Positions 1-7,689 of a DNA stretch of 26,714 nucleotides are shown here, one piece after another. The notes beneath the pieces are model-generated. The model was not told the origin of the DNA, ran no database searches, and was given only the letters and a program-made list of their open reading frames with translations. Location: NCBI GenBank assembly GCA_964496595.1, contig CAZCAI010000059.1, forward strand, positions 1 to 26,714, written 5' to 3'. The position numbers and the translations under genes were made by a program. This DNA is from JAAAOZ01 sp964496595. Lineage in GTDB: Bacteria > Chloroflexota > Anaerolineae > B4-G1 > SLSP01. Every line of letters begins with the position of its first letter. Within the stretch, counting starts at the first letter, position 1.

Positions 1-15
1 ACAGGAGTGGAGAAG

Positions 16-432
16 ATGAAAGAATCCCCCTTTGGGCAGGCGGAAATTAAAGTCAAATGTCAAGCTTGTGGAGGTGAATTTAAGTTTTCCCAGATGCTTC
101 CAAGAGAGAGAAAGATACGATCCCTTCCCGGTGGAGGGATCGAGGTACATCCTTGTCCAAACTGTGGTTACATTCAAACTTGGATGTTCGATGCGTGTAA
201 AAGAAAGCGCGTGTGGCGGCTCGGGCCAGCGGGAGCATTAGCTGGTTCAATGCTTTTGTTTGTGGCGAATGGCTTGGACACGTCTATTTGCATGTGGATT
301 GTGTTTGCAATGACCGGTTTTTGCGTTGGTGTGGTGGTTAATATGGTGGCGAAAATTAAGCCCAATAAGAAGTATCAGGGTCTCGCACCAAAAACTTCGA
401 TCCCGCATTATAAAATTAACTTTTTGGATTGA
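16..432 (+). CDS. Small zinc-ribbon membrane protein, unknown function
   Basis: The N-terminal part has two CxxC pairs (CQAC near residue 18 and CPNC near residue 48) that would form one zinc ribbon. Two hydrophobic segments follow in the second half (around LAGSMLLFVANGL and WIVFAMTGFCVGVVV), so the ribbon probably sits in the cytoplasm beside a membrane hairpin. An upstream in-frame GTG at 7 is possible, but the ATG at 16 has AGGAG at 3-7 with an 8-nt spacer and is preferred. The gene has clearly lower G+C than the genes after 4400. I do not recognise a specific family. A second zinc-ribbon plus membrane protein lies at 3335-4087, on the other side of the large propeller gene, so the three may belong together, but no function can be assigned. 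Confidence 0.7.
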   Translation: MKESPFGQAEIKVKCQACGGEFKFSQMLPRERKIRSLPGGGIEVHPCPNCGYIQTWMFDACKRKRVWRLGPAGALAGSMLLFVANGLDTSICMWIVFAMTGFCVGVVVNMVAKIKPNKKYQGLAPKTSIPHYKINFLD

Positions 433-608
433 GGAGTTGCTCTGATCTTAGAGTGACTTGGATCATTGTTTGTTTTTCCTGAAAGTTGAAAGGAGGGGAT
501 TGTCTTACGTGAAGACGCACATCTGCCAAAAATTATTAGGATTGATCGCTCGTCAAATACAATTAGAAATGGATCGGTTTACTTGTATAAAAAAGGAGAT
601 TGAGCATC
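433..608 (+). other. Gap before the propeller gene
   Basis: This stretch of about 175 nt has no long ORF. It contains a strong AAGGAGG at 490-496 that is not the ribosome site of the annotated gene at 609, and the short frame described at 500-616. No convincing promoter with both -35 and -10 boxes and no terminator hairpin was found. Confidence 0.4.
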
Positions 609-616
609 ATGTTTAA
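500..616 (+). CDS. Possible 38-codon ORF overlapping the next gene
   Basis: A TTG at 500 opens a 38-codon frame ending in TAA at 614-616, so it overlaps the ATG of the propeller gene (609) by 8 nt. AAGGAGG at 490-496 lies just upstream. Its distance to the TTG is short (3 nt) and to an in-frame GTG at 509 is long (12 nt), so neither start is ideal. The peptide is basic and amphipathic, with no recognisable domain. If translated, it could couple ribosomes into the downstream gene like a leader peptide. It may instead be chance. Confidence 0.3.
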   Translation: MSYVKTHICQKLLGLIARQIQLEMDRFTCIKKEIEHHV

Positions 617-3287
617 ATTTAGGTATTCCATTGCGATTGGACTATTAATATCAGCTTTGTTCTGCCTAATGGCATTGTCCTATCAGACCACACGTTCATC
701 TTCATCGTCTATAGGGGCTTTGACAAGCCTAGGCGGTGGAGGCCAGGGCGGTCATCATATTGTGGATCAACAGATGACCTTACCTGTACCGGAGCAAGTA
801 GTGGCCGTGAGGTCGACTGTGTTAATGAGTATGACCGAGGGTTTTGAAGGCCCATGGCCCGGTAGTGGTTGGACAACAGGGGATGGTAGCACCACAGATG
901 ATGGAGAATATATGTGGGGAAAACGAGATTGTCATCCCCGTAGTGGTGCCTATGCAGGATGGGCTGTAGGGGGCGGCGGAGATGGCAGCAACCTACTGTG
1001 CTCGGATACTTATCCTGCTAATGTGCATACTTGGATGCTTTACGGCCCTATCGATCTCACCGATGCTACCCAAGCTTCCTTGGATTTTTATCTCTGGGGT
1101 AAAAGTGAGGGCGGCACTGAGACCGAGTGTCCCTATGATTATCTTTTCGTTGGCGGTTCTAGCGATGGCAGCGACTTTACCGGGGGACAGCTATGTGGCG
1201 ACTGGACGGCGGGTGAGGCTACCAATCAATACTACACCTTAACCTTGGACCTCACGGATTGGTTAGGCGAGGATTTGGTGTGGCTGGGTTGGATCTTTCA
1301 TAGCGATAGCGATACAGAAGATATAGGCTTTTTTATAGATGATATTTCTCTAAACGTAGAAGCCGGGCCGGATCCCACCGCAACGCCGGAGTCTCCCCGG
1401 GTGACGCCGGAGCCGCTCCCTCCGGAACTACATCGCTGGGATTGGCAACACGGAGCTGTGAGAATCTATGATGTGGGCTTTAAAGATGCTTCCAACGGCT
1501 GGGGGGTGGGGCGGGATGGTATTATTCTCTGGACGATAGATGGCGGTGTCAGTTGGCAGGCCCAAGAATCGGGGGATGGTCAGGATCTTCGAGAGGTACA
1601 GTTTGTGGATGCGGACAACGGTTGGGCGCTGGGGAGCAACACCTTACTTCGTACAATTGACGGCGGCGTAACATGGGAGGTCATCACCCGCACCTTGCCC
1701 ACCAACCGAGGCATAATATCCTTTGTGGACGAGTATCATGGATGGCTTGCTCAGTCAGATGGATTATTGCGTACGCTCGATGGCGGCAGAACTTGGACCA
1801 AACAAAGCGCGGGAATTCCCGCGCCTATCCGAGATGTCCAGTTCATCGATGTAAATCGTGGTTTTTTGGTCTGTAAAGGTTACGATAGTATGGATAATAG
1901 TCATATCTTGATCACATCTGACGGGGGACAAAGTTGGACGGAAGCGAACTGCGCTGATGAATTCCTGGCTTGTGCGGACTTTAGTCACATGTACGGACTC
2001 CATTTTCCGACGGCCAATTTTGGCGTGGCCGTTGGTGGGTTCGTGAATCCTAATATCTTTTACACGCAAGATGGCGGAGTCAATTGGTATGCCGTGGAAA
2101 CGTCTATCACATTTATGGAACTTGTCGACGTCTTTTTTGTGGATACGCAGCATGGTTGGGCTTGGGGAGATGGTGAGATTATTCGAACTGCCGATGGTGG
2201 GCAGACATGGTTCGAGTTGGGATCATTGAGCGTGAATGATCTGCAATTTGTGACATCGCAGCAAGGTTACTTGGCGCGCAACTATGGGATCTATTATACC
2301 GATGACGGCGGCAATTCGTGGGATAGAAGTACTATGTTCGAGAGCAACACTTTGCTTGCGGTGGACTTTGTCAATCATTCTGCGATGACGGCTACACATG
2401 GCTGGGCGGTTGGTTCTCTGGGGACAGTTCTCCATACCACAGATGGAGGATCCAGTTGGGTCAGAAATGTCACCCCGAATAGCAATTTACTCCGAGCGGT
2501 TGACTTTGTGGACACCTTGCACGGCTGGGTGGTGGGATCGCAGAATACGCTTTGGGCTACCAGCGATGGAGGATCTTCTTGGAGCGTCCAGACAACCGGC
2601 ATGGATTATAATCTCTTCGCCGTGGACTTTGTCGACGTGAATCACGGCTGGATCGCTGGCGAACAAAATGTCAACAAGAATCCAAACGGGCGTGTTTGGC
2701 GAACTCGGAACGGTGGGCAAACGTGGGAAGAGGCCGGTTACTTTCATGCTGTGGATCAAGGTGGACATGGCAAGTACGGTCTCGATTTTGTTAATCAGAA
2801 CATCGGTTACGTTGTTGGCATGGAAGTGCTTAACGGCAGTCTCCACAAAACGACGAATGGGGGGCAGAGTTGGACCTTACTGTTGAGTGGAACCGAGTAT
2901 CCGGACTTTTATGATGTGGACTTTGTCAACGCCGATGTGGGTTGGGTAGTCGGTGACGATGGGAAGATTTATCACACATCAGATGGCGGAAATACTTGGA
3001 CTGCGCAATCCAGTGGGGTCACCTGGGCGCTCCAAGATGTCGAGTTTATCAGCACCAGCACTGGATATGTAGTGGGGGCAGGCGGAGTATTGGTCACCAC
3101 GGATGGGGGGCGTCTGTGGCGCGAAGATGTCTCAGACTACGGCGCTTACTCGACTGCCTATCAAGGCGTGGCATTTCCCAACTCCTTCGAAATCTGGACG
3201 GTCGGTAGTAATGGCACGATAGGCTATCTCAACCGACTTCCCAAGAGCCTGGATCAACAAGTCTTCTTGCCGTTAGTGTTGCGTTGA
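609..3287 (+). CDS. Secreted YCF48/BNR-type beta-propeller protein
   Basis: The 892-residue product starts with a hydrophobic signal or anchor segment (residues about 4-26). A beta-sandwich-like region follows (about 76-250, starting GFEGPWPGSGW, resembling MAM/carbohydrate-binding modules), then a Pro/Thr-rich linker (about 250-275). The rest is an array of about 45-residue repeats of the form GWxVG..G.I..T.DGG.(S/T)W. I count 13 DGGxxW or NGGxxW units plus one degenerate last unit, which fits two seven-bladed propellers of the YCF48/BNR/sialidase-like type. The protein ends in FLPLVLR, a tail that recurs at the ends of secreted proteins in Chloroflexota. The start chosen is ATG 609, with AAGGAG at 593-598 and a 10-nt spacer; the TTG at 600 is too close to that site. 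It is probably exported and involved in binding or adhesion. No catalytic residues were identified, and the BNR-like motif alone does not show sialidase activity. Confidence 0.85.
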   Translation: MFKFRYSIAIGLLISALFCLMALSYQTTRSSSSSIGALTSLGGGGQGGHHIVDQQMTLPVPEQVVAVRSTVLMSMTEGFEGPWPGSGWTTGDGSTTDDGEYMWGKRDCHPRSGAYAGWAVGGGGDGSNLLCSDTYPANVHTWMLYGPIDLTDATQASLDFYLWGKSEGGTETECPYDYLFVGGSSDGSDFTGGQLCGDWTAGEATNQYYTLTLDLTDWLGEDLVWLGWIFHSDSDTEDIGFFIDDISLNVEAGPDPTATPESPRVTPEPLPPELHRWDWQHGAVRIYDVGFKDASNGWGVGRDGIILWTIDGGVSWQAQESGDGQDLREVQFVDADNGWALGSNTLLRTIDGGVTWEVITRTLPTNRGIISFVDEYHGWLAQSDGLLRTLDGGRTWTKQSAGIPAPIRDVQFIDVNRGFLVCKGYDSMDNSHILITSDGGQSWTEANCADEFLACADFSHMYGLHFPTANFGVAVGGFVNPNIFYTQDGGVNWYAVETSITFMELVDVFFVDTQHGWAWGDGEIIRTADGGQTWFELGSLSVNDLQFVTSQQGYLARNYGIYYTDDGGNSWDRSTMFESNTLLAVDFVNHSAMTATHGWAVGSLGTVLHTTDGGSSWVRNVTPNSNLLRAVDFVDTLHGWVVGSQNTLWATSDGGSSWSVQTTGMDYNLFAVDFVDVNHGWIAGEQNVNKNPNGRVWRTRNGGQTWEEAGYFHAVDQGGHGKYGLDFVNQNIGYVVGMEVLNGSLHKTTNGGQSWTLLLSGTEYPDFYDVDFVNADVGWVVGDDGKIYHTSDGGNTWTAQSSGVTWALQDVEFISTSTGYVVGAGGVLVTTDGGRLWREDVSDYGAYSTAYQGVAFPNSFEIWTVGSNGTIGYLNRLPKSLDQQVFLPLVLR

Positions 3288-3334
3288 CGTGGGATTTTTA
3301 TTTCGTTGAGATAGGATATATTAGGAGGAACTAG

Positions 3335-4087
3335 ATGAGTGTTTGTGATCTTTGTAATGCTCCTGTAGGAATAGGCGCCCGACACTATTCGGCCTTACAG
3401 ATACAACGCGCTGCGCGGTCTGGTCTTCGGCCCTCTGGAATCACGTCATTGCAAGGGGCTTTGTTTGGCCTATCGCAGGACGAGATGCACAGTTCGTGGC
3501 TTCAGATGGTGATGCGCGACACTACTTCGTGGACATTGTGCTTCTCTTGTGCTGCGAAAGTAGACAGTTTTCTGTCTGAATTCCAAAGACCGGTTGCGAC
3601 GTTTTCACCTCAGCCAACTCGTCCTGTCGTTGTCCCACCTCCTGAGACCTCTTCGCTTACGATTATATCGCAAGAAGCCGCAGAATCTCCGTTGCCTAGT
3701 CTCACGTCTATTCTTAAGCAGAAAATGTGGTTTCTGGCGGCGGTAGCTTTTGTAATGGGCCTTGTTCTCGGTCTGGTGCCGTGTCTAGGGGGCATCTTAC
3801 CGGGGGCGCTGGCAGCGCTGGCTTGGCTGCGTTGGGCGAAGCCGTCATCATCAGATTGGTTTACAAAGAGCGCTCTTGCCGGTGTGATCTCCGCCCTTGG
3901 AGCTACGCTTTCTGTGTCGTTCATCCTCACTGGTGACGGATCTAGAGTCGCGGACGATGCCACCTTCTTCTTAATTGAATTAATTGCCAATTTAGGTTTG
4001 CAAACGGTCTCAGCTTTGACCGTGGCTGCGATTATGCGGGCCTCTACGAAGTCCGAGAAAAAAGCTCGCAGCTCTCGTCAGCTTTGA
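3335..4087 (+). CDS. Zinc-ribbon membrane protein, unknown function
   Basis: The 250-residue protein has CDLC at its N-terminus (residues 4-7) and CFSC near residue 70, consistent with a split zinc ribbon. A Pro-rich linker follows (around residues 88-110). The C-terminal half has three or four hydrophobic helices (for example WFLAAVAFVMGLVLGLVPCL, and a last one around LQTVSALTVAAIM). A very good AGGAGG at 3323-3328 sits 6 nt before the ATG. It follows the propeller gene by 47 nt with no terminator seen, so the two are probably cotranscribed. I do not recognise the family. It shares an overall plan (zinc ribbon then membrane segments) with the gene at 16-432, but not obvious sequence. Confidence 0.7.
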   Translation: MSVCDLCNAPVGIGARHYSALQIQRAARSGLRPSGITSLQGALFGLSQDEMHSSWLQMVMRDTTSWTLCFSCAAKVDSFLSEFQRPVATFSPQPTRPVVVPPPETSSLTIISQEAAESPLPSLTSILKQKMWFLAAVAFVMGLVLGLVPCLGGILPGALAALAWLRWAKPSSSDWFTKSALAGVISALGATLSVSFILTGDGSRVADDATFFLIELIANLGLQTVSALTVAAIMRASTKSEKKARSSRQL

Positions 4088-4102
4088 TCGCAGAAAAGCA
4101 AT

Positions 4103-4195
4103 CGTTTAATCCCGTGAGGTGCAACGTACTTTTGAGCTTATTGTCAAGCATATACTGCATGAGGTAACGCTTTCCTTCAGTTCAAGTGCGTTGCA
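4103..4195. repeat. Inverted-repeat element, copy 1 of 2
   Basis: This 93-nt stretch is closely similar along its whole length to 16021-16112. Its outer parts are inverted repeats (GTGCAACGTACTTTTGA near 4120-4135 against TTCAAGTGCGTTGCA at 4181-4195), so it could fold into a hairpin. It contains no ORF. It lies at the right edge of the low-G+C segment, between the zinc-ribbon membrane gene and the terminator of the minus-strand operon. A MITE or REP-like element is the most likely identity, without proof of mobility. Confidence 0.65.
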
Positions 4196-4324
4196 TCTCT
4201 CTTACGTAACTAAACAGATATGAAAAAAGAATCTGGGTCGGAGGGAATGGTTCCTAAATGGGTTAACACTTCTCCTCATCATTCCAGGCTTAAGGCGTGT
4301 CAATGTTAAAAGGTATGATTGTAC

Positions 4325-4353
4325 AAAGGGGCCACCGCTTTGGTGGCCCCTTT
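4325..4353. terminator. Bidirectional hairpin terminator
   Basis: AAAGGGGCCACC (4325-4336), the loop GCTTT, and GGTGGCCCCTTT (4342-4353) form a perfect 12-bp stem. The outer A and T runs give only three Ts on either strand. It lies 47 nt beyond the stop of the minus-strand MFS gene and could also stop plus-strand reading from 4087. Confidence 0.7.
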
Positions 4354-4400
4354 GATATATGGAAGGAGATGTTCGACTAGTTGCCTGATCGTTCCCTTCT

Positions 4401-5765
4401 TTACCCCGCCTGAAGCAACTCCCCCTCGGCGGGGACTTCGTGGGCGCGGCGCGCGACCCTCTCATTGACCGTGAGCAACACGAAGAGGCCCACCGCCAAA
4501 AAGAATCCGATGGTGAGGATGGCCGTTCGCTGCCCGGCGCGCTCCGCCAGGATCGCCGTCAGCCCCTGCGCTTCGTGCATCAAAGCCACCTCGGCGGCGA
4601 CCCAGCCGTAGACCGCCGGCCCGATAAAGGAGGACATCCGCTCGGCCACCGCGAAGAAGCCGTAGAACTCCGCGCTCTGCCCGGGCGGACTGAGCATCCC
4701 CACCATCGTGCGGCTGACGGATTGCATGCCCGCCATCGCAAAGCCGGCCACCGCGCCGATGAAGAAGAAGAAGCCCTGGGTCTGCGCGAAGAACATCATA
4801 ATGATGGCCACGACCATACACATAATCGATAGGATCAGCGCTTGCTTGCTGCCGAATCGATCCGCCAGATGGCCGAAGATATAGGCGCCCACCACGTTCG
4901 TCACCTGCACGAGGATCACGAAGAGGATGAGCGCTTGCTGATCCATCCCAAACAGCACCGCGCCGATGATCGAGGCAAAGTTGAGCGCCATAATCACGCC
5001 GTTGTTGTAGATGAGAAAGGATAAGACAAATTTGACCGATTCGCGAAATTGCCCGGCCGTACTTAGGGTGGCTCCCAGTCGCTTGATGCCCACCGAGACG
5101 TAATTTTCGCCCGCCGGCAACGCGCGCGGCTTACTCTTCTCTTCCAGTAAAAAAAATAGTGGGGCCGTCGAGAGTGCGAAGAAGACCGCCGTGATTAAAA
5201 AGGCAACGCGCACCATCAGCGCGCCCTCGAAGATCATAATCAGTGGGAGGATGATCAACAAGCAGAGGACGCCCCCTGCCGATCCCAACGCCCAGCCTAT
5301 ACCGGACACCCGCCCGATCTCATCCGGGCCGGCGATGTCCGGCAGCAGCGCGTTGTAGAAGACCTGCGCGCCGCGATAGCCGATTTCGGCTAAGATGAAG
5401 AAGAGCATCCCGATGAAAATATTGCCCTCCTGGACAAAGAAGAGCAGGCCGGTGGCGAGGCAGGCCATCACGGTGAAGATGAAGAGAAAGCGTTTCTTCG
5501 CGCCGGAGAAGTCGGCGATGGTGCCCAAGATGGGCGAGATCACGGCCACGACCAACATCGCGATCCCCACGGAGCGCCCCCACAACCGCGATCCCTCGGC
5601 GCCGCCGACGACCTGGCCCTTGAAGTACGCCGAGTAGACGGCTAATAAGACAACCGCCGCATACGCTGAATTACCAAAATCATATAAATACCAGGCCCAA
5701 CGGTTACGTCGTGTGGCTTTATCTGCTTTGGATATATTTGAGGCATTTGCATCTAACGTACTCAT
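4401..5765 (-). CDS. Atg22/UMF1-type MFS transporter
   Basis: The 454-residue protein has about 12 hydrophobic helices and opens with the family hallmark NRWAWYLYDFGNSAYAAV (about residues 21-38), typical of the Atg22/UMF1 branch of the major facilitator superfamily. Members are polytopic permeases; yeast Atg22 exports amino acids from the vacuole, and the bacterial substrates are mostly unknown. A loop after helix 6 (around EEKSKPRALPAGENY) matches the usual central cytoplasmic loop. The ATG at 5765 is 3 nt after the TGA of the acetyltransferase gene, and its ribosome site AAGGAG lies inside that gene's end, so translation is probably coupled. It is the last gene of the four-gene minus-strand operon and is followed by the hairpin at 4325-4353. 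The family is clear; the substrate is not. Confidence 0.88.
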   Translation of the reverse strand: MSTLDANASNISKADKATRRNRWAWYLYDFGNSAYAAVVLLAVYSAYFKGQVVGGAEGSRLWGRSVGIAMLVVAVISPILGTIADFSGAKKRFLFIFTVMACLATGLLFFVQEGNIFIGMLFFILAEIGYRGAQVFYNALLPDIAGPDEIGRVSGIGWALGSAGGVLCLLIILPLIMIFEGALMVRVAFLITAVFFALSTAPLFFLLEEKSKPRALPAGENYVSVGIKRLGATLSTAGQFRESVKFVLSFLIYNNGVIMALNFASIIGAVLFGMDQQALILFVILVQVTNVVGAYIFGHLADRFGSKQALILSIMCMVVAIIMMFFAQTQGFFFFIGAVAGFAMAGMQSVSRTMVGMLSPPGQSAEFYGFFAVAERMSSFIGPAVYGWVAAEVALMHEAQGLTAILAERAGQRTAILTIGFFLAVGLFVLLTVNERVARRAHEVPAEGELLQAG

Positions 5766-5768
5766 CCA

Positions 5769-6287
5769 TCACTCCTTTGCTTCTGTTTCTTGAATGTCTT
5801 TGTACGCCCGGATCAGAAAGGGCCGAAATCCCGCCGTTTGCACCCAAAACGCAGTGGAGACCTCGTTGGTCGTGGTGAATTGCACCTCAATCCGGTGGAT
5901 GCCGCGCTCGGCGAACCACGCGGCCACTTTGTCGACCAACGCTTTCCCCAGGCCCTGCCGGCGATGCGCCGCCGTCACGGCCAGATCGTAAATCATCCCG
6001 TAGCGGCAATGGACGAAGACGGGCGGGTATTCCGCGATCATGGCGAGGCAGAAAGCGACTAGCTGGCTCTCTGGGCGTCTCGGCGCGGCCACCCACACGC
6101 ACGCCTGACGATCATCGATGCACTCCGCGATAAACTCTCCATATCGCTCGTGCCCGTCCTCGGCGCGGACGAAATGACCGTCTCGCGCTGAGTGGAAGTC
6201 CATCAGCTCCTTCCACAATTCCAAAATCTGCGACACATCCGCCTGCCTCGCTTGTCTGATGTTGATGTCGTCCGGTGGCCTGGTCAT
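5769..6287 (-). CDS. GNAT-family N-acetyltransferase
   Basis: The 172-residue protein has the GNAT layout: an N-terminal strand and helix (INIRQARQADVSQILELWKE), central strands, and the acetyl-CoA pyrophosphate-binding motif A, LAVTAAHRRQGLGKALVDK (residues about 102-120, R/Q-x-x-G-x-G at 109-114). A late segment (VEVQ/FWVQTAGF-like) matches motif B. Such enzymes transfer an acetyl group from acetyl-CoA to an amine; the substrate cannot be told. The ATG overlaps the stop of the upstream acyltransferase by 4 nt (ATGA), showing translational coupling, and the MFS gene follows after 3 nt. Confidence 0.88.
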   Translation of the reverse strand: MTRPPDDINIRQARQADVSQILELWKELMDFHSARDGHFVRAEDGHERYGEFIAECIDDRQACVWVAAPRRPESQLVAFCLAMIAEYPPVFVHCRYGMIYDLAVTAAHRRQGLGKALVDKVAAWFAERGIHRIEVQFTTTNEVSTAFWVQTAGFRPFLIRAYKDIQETEAKE

Positions 6288-7057
6288 CCGCGCTGGAACT
6301 CCTGCTCCGTCACACCGGCCCAGGGATAGGCGGCCACCGCCTGGGCTGCTTCGCGCAGCGCGGGGTCATCGGAATAGATGCCTCGCTGCTCCGCCGGGAT
6401 CAGCTCGGCGATGTGGCGCATCATCTGCTCGCCGATCTCCTCCAACTGGCGGCGGCGCGCTCGCCCGCGCCCGTGCGTCCCGAACGGCCCGAACGGCTCC
6501 CCGATGCGCACCGTCACGCGCGTGCGTTGGCCTTCCCGAAATCTGGGGAAGATCTGCGGCAGCCCGTGAAATCCGATGGGCAGCAGGCGCGCGCCGGATC
6601 GCGCCGCCATAAAGGCCGCGCCGGGTCGCGGCGGACGGAGCACCTGCGCCCAACTCCCGCCCTCCGGGAAGATGCCCACGACCCCGCCCTGCGCCAACGT
6701 CGCCTCGGCGGCGCGCAGCGCATAGCGCGAGCCGGTGCCGCGATAGACGGGGTAATAGCCCCACAGTTTGGGCAGCCAGGTGACGATGGGCGGCGCGTTG
6801 GGCAGCCGGAGACCGCCCACGAACTCGATGGGGCGCGGCGTCACGCGGATCATCGCCACCGGATCGATGAAGCTGAAGTGATTGGCGACGACCAAGAGCG
6901 GCTCCTTGGCGGGGAAGTTCTCCTGTCCCACCACGTGGAACTCGGTCAGCACCCAAAAGGCCAGATCGGCCACGCGCCGCAACAGCGAGCGGATCATCCG
7001 CCGCCGGGGATATTTGACCTCCACTTCCATTCGGCCCGCTTCCCCCGCCGATAACAT
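6284..7057 (-). CDS. PlsC-type lysophospholipid acyltransferase
   Basis: This is a 257-residue member of the 1-acyl-sn-glycerol-3-phosphate acyltransferase family, which makes phosphatidic acid at the inner face of the membrane. The catalytic block NHFSFID (H and D at about residues 60 and 65) and the substrate-binding block GIFPEGGSW (about 128-136) are present. A hydrophobic segment precedes them (ADLAFWVLTEFHVV). The frame is open up to 7138, but that would overlap the upstream gene by about 80 nt. ATG 7057 overlaps the upstream stop by one base (TGATG) and is preferred; ATG 7030 with a purine-rich GGGGGAAG before it is an alternative. Whether it acts on lysophosphatidate or another acceptor is not shown by the sequence. 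The symbol plsC is left out because several paralogous acyltransferases share these motifs. Confidence 0.85.
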   Translation of the reverse strand: MLSAGEAGRMEVEVKYPRRRMIRSLLRRVADLAFWVLTEFHVVGQENFPAKEPLLVVANHFSFIDPVAMIRVTPRPIEFVGGLRLPNAPPIVTWLPKLWGYYPVYRGTGSRYALRAAEATLAQGGVVGIFPEGGSWAQVLRPPRPGAAFMAARSGARLLPIGFHGLPQIFPRFREGQRTRVTVRIGEPFGPFGTHGRGRARRRQLEEIGEQMMRHIAELIPAEQRGIYSDDPALREAAQAVAAYPWAGVTEQEFQRG

Positions 7058-7464
7058 CACGCTGGCCTGTGCTGATCCAAGGCCTGGCGCAGATAGGGGA
7101 TCAGAAAGCCCAGCATCTCGACCGCCAACTTCGAGCAATCGTTCTCCAGCACCTCACACTGCACGCTGCCGAACCGCTCGCGGATCTCCGTCACCATCCC
7201 TCGCGTGAGCGGGCTGAGCCGATCCCGTGGGATGTGATACTTCGCGCCCCACAGTCCCACGAACATCAACGCGCCCGTCACCAGGCCGCAGAGGCCGCCC
7301 GTGCCGCCCGCGCCGGGTACCATCCGCGCGGCATCCAACACCTGGGGATGCAGCGGCACCTCGAAGGCCTCCGTCAACACCTTGAGTACCGTCATCGCGC
7401 AATTATATTTTCCAGAGGTGAAGTACAACCTCACCTGATCTCGTAGCCAATCCGAAGATGTCAA
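7057..7464 (-). CDS. C_GCAxxG_C_C family protein
   Basis: The pattern of four cysteines matches the C_GCAxxG_C_C (PF09719-type) family: C22 in YNCAM, C59 in GGLCGLVTGA, and C103 and C110 in VQCEVLENDC. These small proteins are suspected redox or metal proteins; no reaction is established. The frame extends to a GTG at 7491, but AGAGGAGGA at 7471-7479 sits 6 nt before a TTG at 7462-7464, which makes the TTG the likely start (135 residues). It heads a minus-strand operon with the acyltransferase (1-base overlap), GNAT and MFS genes. Confidence 0.82.
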   Translation of the reverse strand: MTSSDWLRDQVRLYFTSGKYNCAMTVLKVLTEAFEVPLHPQVLDAARMVPGAGGTGGLCGLVTGALMFVGLWGAKYHIPRDRLSPLTRGMVTEIRERFGSVQCEVLENDCSKLAVEMLGFLIPYLRQALDQHRPA

Positions 7465-7496
7465 AATAAATCCTCCTCTAAAGTACAACACCTTAC

Positions 7497-7502
7497 ATTA
7501 TA
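7497..7502 (-). promoter_or_regulatory. -10 box for the C_GCAxxG operon
   Basis: A perfect TATAAT reads on the minus strand 33 nt before the TTG start. No good -35 is seen at 16-18 nt spacing (CTGGAA is the nearest), so the promoter is tentative. Confidence 0.35.
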
Positions 7503-7521
7503 AAAAGTTACGGCCCCGTTT

Positions 7522-7556
7522 CCAGCAACCAGCATCCAGCTTCCAGTAACCAGTCC
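7522..7556. repeat. Degenerate 7-nt tandem repeat (CCAGNNN x5)
   Basis: Five consecutive heptamers share CCAG in register: CCAGCAA, CCAGCAT, CCAGCTT, CCAGTAA, CCAGTCC. Similar seven-nucleotide-period tracts occur at 16474-16543 and 18426-18453. It lies just upstream of the -10 box of the minus-strand operon. Confidence 0.7.
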
Positions 7557-7689
7557 TAAGTTTACGCTAAACGCGCTACCTGGCAACCACTCAGCGGATG
7601 CTATTTATTCTACCACCTTCCCCAAATTGCTCTATACGATAATGTCCGATAGCATCTCCGCGCCCTCAGCGGTAACCTCCAATCGCCGC
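7557..7689. other. Intergenic region with an imperfect inverted repeat
   Basis: No gene was seen here. GCGGATGCTAT at 7594-7604 can pair with ATAGCATCTCCGC at 7649-7661 with a two-base bulge, leaving a loop of about 44 nt. TCAGCGG also recurs directly just after the second arm. It lies between divergent units: the minus-strand operon to the left and the SRP RNA to the right. Confidence 0.4.

Noticed and set aside
4202..4465. Minus-strand frame of 87 codons beyond the MFS gene
   Set aside because: It spans the terminator hairpin and the MFS end in another frame, with no domain.
6275..7054. A 259-codon plus-strand frame across the acyltransferase gene
   Set aside because: It is antisense to PlsC-motif coding sequence, low in complexity, and has no domain or good ribosome site.
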